Below the pieces are notes generated by a model. It was given only the letters and a program-made list of their open reading frames with translations. It had not been told where the DNA came from and did not search any database. A program made the position numbers and the translations under genes. Source: Mortierella alpina (lineage: Eukaryota > Mortierellomycota > Mortierellomycetes > Mortierellales > Mortierellaceae). Taken from it: a stretch of 64,000 nt of DNA. Each line of letters opens with the position of its first letter. The first letter of the stretch is position 1. Below, piece by piece: positions 56,995 through 64,000 of this stretch. The DNA lies in contig JANATF010000004.1 of NCBI GenBank assembly GCA_029449245.1, positions 434,001 through 498,000 of the forward strand. Direction: 5' to 3'.

Positions 56995-58887
56995 CTACGA
57001 ACAAAGATCCAATTTGTGGATCAACTCGGCGGCGAGACTATCGACGGGCGTCTGCGCCGTGTACAGCTCCTGACTGGTGCTCTTGAACGAAATGGTGATG
57101 GGCAATCCCGACAGTTTGTCAATGATCCCGTCTCCTCCAGCCTGGATGTTGATCCTCTCAATCATCTCCTCGACCAACTTATTCCAGTACAGGATACGGT
57201 GGTTCGTTCGCCAGTCAGCTGCGTCCCTAGTCTCCTGGTCGGTACGATCCGTCCAAGCAGGGCTGCCCATCCAAATCACCTTCAGACTGTTCAACCGGTC
57301 CATCTTGTCTCCTCCTGACGCCAATTGACGCTCATTTCGAATGCTAGTCAAGCCTTCCAACACAGTCTTGACCCGCTCCTGGAACTGAGCTGTGGTCCAG
57401 TGTCTAACGGATGCGGGATAAACACCGAGCCCGAGAACGACCGTGTCAATGTCATCAAGGTTCTGTAAATCCGAAACCGGCTCCTCGGGGTCGGTCCCAG
57501 CATCATCGCCAGGCGACACGCTCTGCTGATCCAATGAGGACTGAATCCTGGCCAAGGTCTCGTCCAAGTAGGCGTCAAAGTCAAGTCGAGCCTCCACTTT
57601 GCCCACCCTTAGTACCTGCGCTTCTCGGCCCTCAGCACTCGCCTCAATGGGGCCTGAATCACCTCTCAGTCTCTGCATGACCCCACGAAAGAGTGTTTGG
57701 ATATGTTCATCGCCAACAAACGCGATCGAGCGCGGCTTTTGAAGGCAGTTGGAAGCCTCCATCTTTTGAGCCTTGATCTCGTCGCTGTCTGAATCACCCA
57801 AGGGTTCGAATAATGTTTGGGCAGGATAAAACATGCAGCGCGGCCGAACGGGTATCCACTCATAAGGATGACTGACTGCCTGCTGAACTGATTCAATCGG
57901 GATCCTGGCTCGATAGGTTCCATACTGCCTTGCCTGCATTTTTGCGTTTGTGGAGCAAGCCTTCTTGGTCCCTGCCAGGCCTTGGGCTTCGTCCATCGCC
58001 ACCCAGGGAACGCAATGCGAGCAGACATCGAACTGATAGTAATCTCTGCGGTGCGGCTGCTGATCCTGATCCTGATCCTGTTGCTTTTGCTGTTGCTGTT
58101 GCTGTTGCTGTGATAGTGCTGCCGATGAGGTGTCCAAAAGATCCTTGCCCACGTACTCTGGCCACCAATCCTTGGGCCTCTTCTCGTTCAGAGCGTTGTA
58201 ATTCTCATAAGTGTGAAAGATCTTTTGCACCCAGAACCGTCCTGGTCGACTGATCAAGTATGGGATCGCGTACGTACAGTTCCCGAGTGATTGCTGCTGC
58301 ATTAAGGAGAGTCGTTCAGGCCCTACCAGGACCACACGGAACGTATCCGGGCCCAGGAACGAGGATGCGTATTGGTTCGTGGTGCTGTCCTCTGCCAGGG
58401 TTGCGGTTGAATTCAAGTGGCAGGTGCCTCTTTCCAACAAGGAAGGTTCCTGCTTGTGAAGAGTGGGATCGACAACAGCAGCGGAGAATTGTTGTGTTCG
58501 CTGGATGCGAAAGTATCCTCCAGGGTAACACGAAGGTTCGTCGTCGCCCTGGTTGCTTCCAGGTGTGACGCAGTGGTGGACGGTCCATTCGGGCAGGGTG
58601 TTGTTGAGTCGTTGGCACTGTGTCCACTGCTTGAGACTGGTTTTTGTGTAATCGGGAAGGTTGGCGGCGAGGAATGGTCGGTCCAGCAGGATGCAGGCCC
58701 GGTCGGATTCGACCGTTTCCATGGGATGATGCATGGTGCGGTCACTGGTTTCACGATGGAAGGATGCACTGAGCCGCCCTGACCAGATGTAGTAGTAGAA
58801 GAGCTGCCCCCCACCGAGGAGGGCGACCGTTGTGAGGATCGCTGTCCTGATGCGTCGTCGGTGGCCTGATGGGCTGGATTCGGTCAT
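56995..58887 (-). CDS. Type II membrane protein, SGNH/PC-esterase-like
   Basis: A single exon of 630 residues. One membrane anchor follows a short basic N-terminus (HRRRIRTAILTTVALLGGGQ LFYYYIW), so the bulk faces the Golgi or ER lumen. The lumenal part is rich in Cys (CILLD, CQRLN, CYPGGYFR, CNYAIP-like, CSHC) and has N-glycosylation sites. RSIAFVGDEHIQTLFRGVMQ corresponds to the GDS block of NXPE/TBL-type PC-esterases, where the catalytic Ser sits in GDSH; here it is GDEH, so the Ser is not at that place. IDTVVLGLGVYP and LKVIWMGSPAWTDR continue the SGNH pattern. A Gln run (about residue 280) follows DTSSAALS. Activity is uncertain. Confidence 0.7.
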   Translation of the reverse strand: MTESSPSGHRRRIRTAILTTVALLGGGQLFYYYIWSGRLSASFHRETSDRTMHHPMETVESDRACILLDRPFLAANLPDYTKTSLKQWTQCQRLNNTLPEWTVHHCVTPGSNQGDDEPSCYPGGYFRIQRTQQFSAAVVDPTLHKQEPSLLERGTCHLNSTATLAEDSTTNQYASSFLGPDTFRVVLVGPERLSLMQQQSLGNCTYAIPYLISRPGRFWVQKIFHTYENYNALNEKRPKDWWPEYVGKDLLDTSSAALSQQQQQQQQKQQDQDQDQQPHRRDYYQFDVCSHCVPWVAMDEAQGLAGTKKACSTNAKMQARQYGTYRARIPIESVQQAVSHPYEWIPVRPRCMFYPAQTLFEPLGDSDSDEIKAQKMEASNCLQKPRSIAFVGDEHIQTLFRGVMQRLRGDSGPIEASAEGREAQVLRVGKVEARLDFDAYLDETLARIQSSLDQQSVSPGDDAGTDPEEPVSDLQNLDDIDTVVLGLGVYPASVRHWTTAQFQERVKTVLEGLTSIRNERQLASGGDKMDRLNSLKVIWMGSPAWTDRTDQETRDAADWRTNHRILYWNKLVEEMIERINIQAGGDGIIDKLSGLPITISFKSTSQELYTAQTPVDSLAAELIHKLDLCS

Positions 58888-59266
58888 GAGATGGGGGGAC
58901 GGAACGAGGGTGATGGTGATGAGATGAGAGCGCTGATTCTAACGAGGTGTGAACTTATTTTGGGCACTTGACTTTCAACAGTCAGCATCTTTTTCTGCTC
59001 GAGGAGGTGTGCACGGTCCACAGTCGAGAGACAAAGGCCATTCAGGGGTCGCGACATGGTCTGGCGGAAACTCAAATCAAAAACATGTCCAGAGAGAATT
59101 GACACCAAAAGTCTTCAAAAGGAGGGGGTTCGGATCATACCTTCCATCTTCTGATGCACAGCTCAGCCTTGTGCGCGGGTTCTTCAGCAGCGAAAGCGTT
59201 TTGCTACTGTGGAGGTTTATTTGTATTATGAAAAAAACAACAGCAACAACAGGACTAGGCAAGATC
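58888..59266. other. Promoter of the esterase-like gene and 3' flank of the deacetylase-like gene
   Basis: 379 bp. No distinct feature beyond the flanks of two minus-strand genes. Confidence 0.4.
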
Positions 59267-60555
59267 TCAAAGAGCAAGTGCAAACACCAAGGCGGGGATT
59301 GCCGCCATGGCAACCGCGGTCATTACAGCATCAACAGCGGACCGCCTCCTCGGGAATGCTCCCGACGGACTGCCACCGTTACTCTTACCCATGCCACCGT
59401 CACCACCACCACCACCACCACCACCATTCGGTGAAGCGGAGCCCTTGGAGCTACCGTGAGAAGGATTGTAAGCCACGGCCTTGACATTAGTCTGTCCGTG
59501 CTTGTACTCCTTCGCGCCCAGCGACTTTGAATCACCCACAAAGCCATTATTCAGGATAGGATCTTTCTTGTACGGTGTCTTGTCATTGGTGCATCCGTCC
59601 AAACGGACCATGTCATACCCGTGCGTATTGATCATATTCACAACCATTGGCAAGGCCGCTGCAGCACCGGTCGACGGCACATCATACCCAGCCACGACAT
59701 ACGACGCCTTTCTGCCATAAGCATCCAACTGCTTCGAAAATATGCCGTTGTAGACCTCTGCGATTTGGCTGGCAGCCTGGGCATTGTTGTACTTGTAATC
59801 GTACTCGTCCATGTTGAACCCTACCAAAGTGTAACCCATGCTCTTGACCAGATTGAGCAGATGCGTGTCCTTGAGGTTGGACTCGTGGATCTTCATGTAC
59901 TTTGGATAGACGCCGATCAGGTCTTGGATCGTGTGGGAAGCCTTGGCGATGCCATCTTTGATCTCTTGGTCCGTGTGTCCTGCGGAGGTATCGGAGGGCA
60001 GACGATAGGTCATGCCGATGAGATGGCCGTCCAGATAGGCGTGTCGGGTCACGCCGGCGTATTGCATGTACTGCAACCAGGTGGCATTGGTAAAGAACGT
60101 CACTCTTGCCTGGGCTTCCTTGAGCGTTTGGAGCATCTCCATGGTGGCTTCGGATGGACCTTCGCTCTAGTAGTAGTGTGGTGGTGGTGGTGGTGGTGAG
60201 GGGGATGAAGGTGTCAATCGCGTTTTGTTTTTCCTCGCAATTTTACATATATTTTTTTTTGGGTAGCGGCCTACATAAGTCAGGGCAATTTGGCCAGGGG
60301 TCTTGCAGTTGGTGACAAAGTCGGCCCATGTTACAGAACCAGCAGGGTCTGCTGAAACGACTGCAGCAATCGTTGATAATGCTGTAATCCAGTCGAGCAC
60401 AGAGGAAAGGGAAGAGAACCGTAGTTCGAAAGAATGGTTAATATTTTCAGAATGCTTTTTTTTTTCTTTTCATCAAAGTGCTGATGTAGGTTCTCTGTTA
60501 AGTTCTCAGTGCTCTATGGATGCCTACCGATGGCTGATAGAATAGTGGAGCGCAT
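59267..60555 (-). CDS. Chitin/polysaccharide deacetylase-like protein, GPI-anchored, catalytic residues lost
   Basis: Three exons (60555-60528, 60381-60275, 60166-59267) give 344 residues. The tiny first exon (nine residues) completes a signal peptide, MRSTILSAIALSTIAAVVSA. The NodB fold is recognisable: VTWADFVTNCKTPGQIALTY, SEGPSEATMEMLQTLKEAQA RVTFFTNATW, LDGHLIGMTYRLPSD, and VYPKYMKIHESNLKD. In active enzymes these blocks read TFDDGP, GHEIGNHTWSHP and RPPYG. Here the catalytic and metal Asp (S46, E47) and both metal histidines are replaced. The C-terminus has a Ser/Gly spacer with a nine-residue Gly run and a hydrophobic tail (MTAVAMAAIPALVFALAL) typical of GPI anchoring. It is probably a wall-bound glycan-binding pseudoenzyme. 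Confidence 0.85.
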
Positions 60556-61169
60556 TGTTGCTCGAGAATCTATTGATGTACCGTGGGCGGTGTGATTTTC
60601 AGTGCGTGCCTTTTGAGCAAGATATGAAAAATAAAGGGTATAGAAAAGAGGGAAAGCGAGAAAAGAGAAAGAGAAAGAGAGATCAGAGGGCGATGACCCA
60701 CAAATCTACGTCCCATGTGCAGCACCAAGTTCTTTTTGGTCGTTATGTCGAGCAATGCGACCGTAGTCAGTCGCGTTCGAGATTACAGAATGGATACAAA
60801 AGAAAAAAAAAGGGGGGGGGGGTCGTAGGTGGTGGGTGGATTGCTCTGGCAATTATCACCACATTCCAAATTCCCATCCTCAAAAGTATGATGCCCAACG
60901 CGTGCGATCATTGAGGTGGAAAAAAACAACAACAACAACAACAACGCAAGAGCCCGTGTCAGAAGACAGACAGTCTAGCTGGAATGATCGCTCTTCTTTT
61001 TTTTTCTCGAGAGGAATTTCGTGTCAATGGTCATTTAATAGGCACGGTTCGTGAGTGATGAAAGAAAAACGTGTTTTTTTATTTTTTATTTTTGTGGTTG
61101 TCTTTTTTTTTTTTTTTTGAGCGGTTCTTCTCCTAAGCGTCGAGTTACTGTCCTTTCGAAAGCCTCAGT
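60556..61169. other. Intergenic region with microsatellites
   Basis: 614 bp. It has an A8-G10 stretch (about 60800-60820), an AAC repeat (about 60925-60945), and T runs near 61075-61120. These lie between the deacetylase-like promoter and the 3' end of the zinc-finger gene. No gene was seen. Confidence 0.5.
60925..60945. repeat. AAC microsatellite
   Basis: Seven AAC units, preceded by an A-run, in noncoding DNA. Confidence 0.85.
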
Positions 61170-62924
61170 TTAACCGCTCGCCTCTTCTATTGGGTCCATG
61201 ACCATTTTAGAATCGTCCTTCTTGCTGGCTCTTCGTTGCTTATCGGCCGCAGGATGCTTCGCTCGCTGATGACGGATCATGTCATGACGCCTCGTGAACG
61301 AGGCCGTGCAAGGACCCCATGGAGCATTCATATCACACACAAACGGCCGCGTATTCGTATGGGTCAAGATATGAGAGCGCAGATTGAAGGGTCGCGTGAA
61401 CAACTTTGCACACAGGTAGCAAGAATGTCGACGCGGTGCCACTGTTGTATTCGTCGTCGTCTTGTCTGCACCCACCATGGTCTTGGACCGTCCTCGCATC
61501 GTCGTCGTAGTCATTGTCGTCGCCTCACCCGATGAACTGACCCGGCGCTTTTTGATGGGCTCTACTGAGGATTCATCGTCACTGTGGGTCTCCAGAGAGA
61601 ACATTTGAAGGCGTTGCTGATGCTCCTGACCCATTCTCACAAGGGCTTGGTAGGAAGGTGTATCTTGCTGATGGGCAAGGCTAGCAAACCTCTGCTGCTG
61701 TTGTTGCTGCGGTTGATCCTGGTATGGAACCAAGTCGGTGGACTGATCTGTGCCTCCACCGTGAATGGTTTGCTGTTGCTGCTGCTGCTGTTGGTGCTGT
61801 TGGTGTTGTTGATGATGCTGCTGTTGTTGTTGCTGCTGTTGCTGCTGCTGGTAGTAGGCTTGCTGAGAGTCGCCATCTTCAGCATGTTGAGACTGACTGG
61901 CATGATGAAGTGCCTCCGCAAGGATATCTGGAGGCAAGTACGGATAGCAGCTGTAGAACCGGTTTTGAAGTGTAGGAGTATTTTGAAGCGAATGGGTGCG
62001 CTGAAGTGGTGGAGGGGCTGCTGCCGATGCGTTGTGCATGACCATGGGCGATGCGGCCAAAGACGAGGACATGGAGTAGGAGGCTGCAGTGTCTGTTGGA
62101 CTCATCATGTAATTGGACTGAGCATGAATCGATCGGCCTGGCATGGGCGAAGGCGGAGATGTCGGGGCCATGTCATATGCGGGGTATGCAAGATCTCTGG
62201 ATCGATTGTAGCTGATGCTCTGCTGCATGCGTTCATGGCGAGCGGTCCATCGGGATCCCATCTCGTTCACATCTCTAGCGCTGCTGTTGTTGAGCGGTCG
62301 GCTGTGAATGTTTTCCATGTACATTCCACGCTGTGCATCCATGCCTTGAGAATTCAAAGACAGATCGTCTTCCATTGTCGCATCCATGGCACCAGAGCCG
62401 GATGTGTAGACAGAATTGTATGAAGGCATGCCCTGAAAGGACGAGTTGGTGCCAATGCTCGGCGAAGTACAAGGGGTAGAGAGCGCCAGGTTGTTTGTTG
62501 CCACAGTGAGTGAAACCATATGATAAGGATCGATAGTGTCGGGAGATCCCACTGCCATAGACATCTGAGGCTCGAGTTGCTGTTCTGCCTTGACTGAACT
62601 GGCAGTGTCTTGAAATGCATTGTCGTCAGGGTTCATTCGCGCGCCATAAAGCAAAGCGAAGAAAGGGCATGGGTCATGGACGGAATGTAAGGGTCCTCGA
62701 GTTCGCTTCTGATACTCTTCCACGTCGCAGGTTGACATTGTGCCGTAAAGGGTAGGAGTAAGAGGTCGTCCAATGTCGGTCATATCTGAGCGTCTGACAA
62801 TAGCCTGATGCATTTCACTCGTGTAGCCGAGAGGCGCATGGTGGTGGCCATAGCCCCTTTGATGGATGTTCTCAGGAAGGGCATGTTGAGAATTGTTTCC
62901 ATGAGTTTCATGTGGGCTTGCCAT
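61170..62924 (-). CDS. C2H2 zinc-finger transcription factor with polyglutamine tracts
   Basis: A single exon of 584 residues, starting MASPHETHGNNSQH. The N-terminal 450 residues are rich in Ser, Pro, Met and Gln, with two Gln/His runs (around residues 355-390) and a third shorter one, typical of activation domains. KKRRVSSSGEA is a likely nuclear signal. Two C2H2 fingers lie near the C-terminus: CYLCAKLFTRPFNLRSHILT H and a longer one, CDMNAPWGPCTASFTRRHDM IRHQRAKH, where the second Cys pair is spread (C-x8-C). The arrangement of RPFNLRSH and RRHDMIRH matches the Msn2/Crz1-like fungal stress and calcium regulators. The target genes are not visible. The long (over 1 kb) upstream region fits a heavily regulated gene. 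Confidence 0.85.
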   Translation of the reverse strand: MASPHETHGNNSQHALPENIHQRGYGHHHAPLGYTSEMHQAIVRRSDMTDIGRPLTPTLYGTMSTCDVEEYQKRTRGPLHSVHDPCPFFALLYGARMNPDDNAFQDTASSVKAEQQLEPQMSMAVGSPDTIDPYHMVSLTVATNNLALSTPCTSPSIGTNSSFQGMPSYNSVYTSGSGAMDATMEDDLSLNSQGMDAQRGMYMENIHSRPLNNSSARDVNEMGSRWTARHERMQQSISYNRSRDLAYPAYDMAPTSPPSPMPGRSIHAQSNYMMSPTDTAASYSMSSSLAASPMVMHNASAAAPPPLQRTHSLQNTPTLQNRFYSCYPYLPPDILAEALHHASQSQHAEDGDSQQAYYQQQQQQQQQQQHHQQHQQHQQQQQQQQTIHGGGTDQSTDLVPYQDQPQQQQQQRFASLAHQQDTPSYQALVRMGQEHQQRLQMFSLETHSDDESSVEPIKKRRVSSSGEATTMTTTTMRGRSKTMVGADKTTTNTTVAPRRHSCYLCAKLFTRPFNLRSHILTHTNTRPFVCDMNAPWGPCTASFTRRHDMIRHQRAKHPAADKQRRASKKDDSKMVMDPIEEASG

Positions 62925-64000
62925 GGTTCCTATATAATGTTTGAGCTAGTAATAATGCAAAAAAAGAAGGAGGTCGATCAGCGGAGGAACATCTTGCCCG
63001 TCTCAGTTCCAAGGCCGTTCGTTGAGCAAGACCTTATTCCAAAAGGGCTCTTTTTGTTTTTACCGGATATAATTCTCAGGACGACCAGAACAGCACGAGA
63101 AAAGAAAATTGAGTTGCGCGTGAAATGCCTTTCAACTGTCGGTTTTGGGACACTGTAAGATTTCCCCGCACGAATAAGGTTGGATCGCACGTTGAGATAG
63201 CGTTGTTGTTCGTAGCGGCCAGGAAGAAAAATGTGAAATAGAAAACTCTGGCGGATCCGGAAAAAGATTGAGGAAAAACGAGCACAAAAGAGGGAGCTGA
63301 GTGATAGAGGTCACGCTAGAGCTCGCTGGTCGAGCAAGTCGATGAATGGTACTGCCGCAGACGTTTGATCCGTGGTTTGCCGAGGCGCTTGTCCCGCTCC
63401 TGCTTCAGAATACAAATATCGAGTATGTAGTCGCAGAGGGATGTCGACGGAGCAAAAAAAACGAATAGGTGGCAAACCCGAAGATGGCCTACGCGTTGAA
63501 CAGAGTAAATAATAGAGAGGGTAAATAACATCGCGCCTTTCCTTAATCCGCGGAAGATAAAGTTTTGGTGCCGTAGTACTTGTGAAGGGTATGGGAGATA
63601 GAAAAGACGACAGAGGGTATTTCAAAGAAGGTGTAAAACCGACAACGGGCATCATGATTGGGAGCTGACAGTGTTTTTTCCACGCTGGGCAAGATCCCGC
63701 CATATTGGTTTGTACAATACCAGCTCCGTCAAAGAAATCATTCAATAGAAAATAAAGCACACAGAGCACAAAACAAAACATAAAAAAACATGGCCCCGCT
63801 TCTAAGTTTTGTAGGGTCTAATTGAGCGAGAGGTTGCTGTGAAGGACATCGGTGGGTTCAGCAGAGAGCGGAAGCAAGATGACGGACTTTCATACAATGC
63901 CTGATCGTGAGTCTCGTCGAAAGAAGAGCAATTGACAGTGAGTGAGAGTATGCACAGCAAGAGTGAGCAATGTCGGAAAGAGAGAGCGATAAGCAAGAAT
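62925..64000. promoter_or_regulatory. Upstream region of zinc-finger gene, to end of window
   Basis: About 1.1 kb with no supported gene. Open frames here (for example 63311-63781 and 63802-63996, minus) carry no motif. The mRNA leader of the zinc-finger gene probably lies here and may contain introns. A further gene may begin beyond the window. Confidence 0.4.

Overview
The window is nuclear DNA of a filamentous, early-diverging fungus. A Mortierella-like (Mucoromycota/Mortierellomycotina) source is the best fit. The evidence is short GT-AG introns of roughly 50-350 nt in most genes, pyrimidine-rich leaders before start codons, a chitin-deacetylase-family gene, and the retention of augmin HAUS4, a complete COP9 CSN2 and a Fanzor protein. 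No rRNA, tRNA, CRISPR array or bacterial operon was seen. I worked out exon joins by hand by requiring GT..AG borders, a continuous reading frame and agreement with family motifs.

Layout. 1-173: 3' end of HMG-CoA lyase. 397-1394 (-): SAM methyltransferase with a His-rich insert. 2352-4010 (-): HMG-box-like regulator. 4399-7361 (+): Mediator Med1. 8748-11300 (+): kelch membrane protein. 11694-16303 (+): UVRAG/Vps38. 16374-17786 (-): HAUS4. 18270-20050 (+): CSN2. 20941-23777 (+): CaMK-like kinase. 24073-25464 (-): Cys-rich surface glycoprotein. 25465-29050: gene-poor. 29051-30275 (+): polytopic membrane protein. 30711-32390 (-): SGT1. 32908-34733 (-): macrodomain protein with a 15-copy, 14-residue repeat. 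35448-39816 (+): XPG-Fanzor fusion. 40200-40793 (+): small membrane protein. 42477-43672 (+): beta-carbonic anhydrase. 44204-45073 (-): LUD protein. 45573-47791 (-): 2-oxoglutarate dehydrogenase E2. 49104-49958 (+): serine-rich protein. 50105-51642 (-): TDG-type DNA glycosylase. 51890-52189 (+): NCE101-like. 52602-53147 (-): unknown. 53305-55407 (+): TRM13. 56041-56789 (+): polytopic membrane protein. 56995-58887 (-): type II membrane esterase-like. 59267-60555 (-): chitin-deacetylase-like pseudoenzyme. 61170-62924 (-): C2H2 zinc-finger factor.

Most genes are unrelated housekeeping or surface genes, as expected for a eukaryotic chromosome. The exception is 32.9-39.9 kb. There a six-exon gene joins an N-terminal XPG/FEN1-type nuclease, with all its acidic metal ligands in place, to a C-terminal TnpB/Fanzor RuvC nuclease with its three acidic residues. 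It is divergently transcribed, across a 714-bp shared intergenic region, from a macrodomain (ADP-ribose-binding fold) gene whose N-terminal half is a 42-bp in-frame minisatellite. The DNA just 3' of the Fanzor stop codon is dense in short inverted repeats and could be the guide-RNA locus. This is the strongest candidate for an undescribed system in the window.

Other unusual points are an inferred 8-nt microexon in the E2 gene, seven sumoylation-type motifs within about 50 residues of the TDG homologue, a chitin deacetylase homologue that has lost its catalytic and metal-binding residues, and an augmin subunit in an early-diverging fungus.
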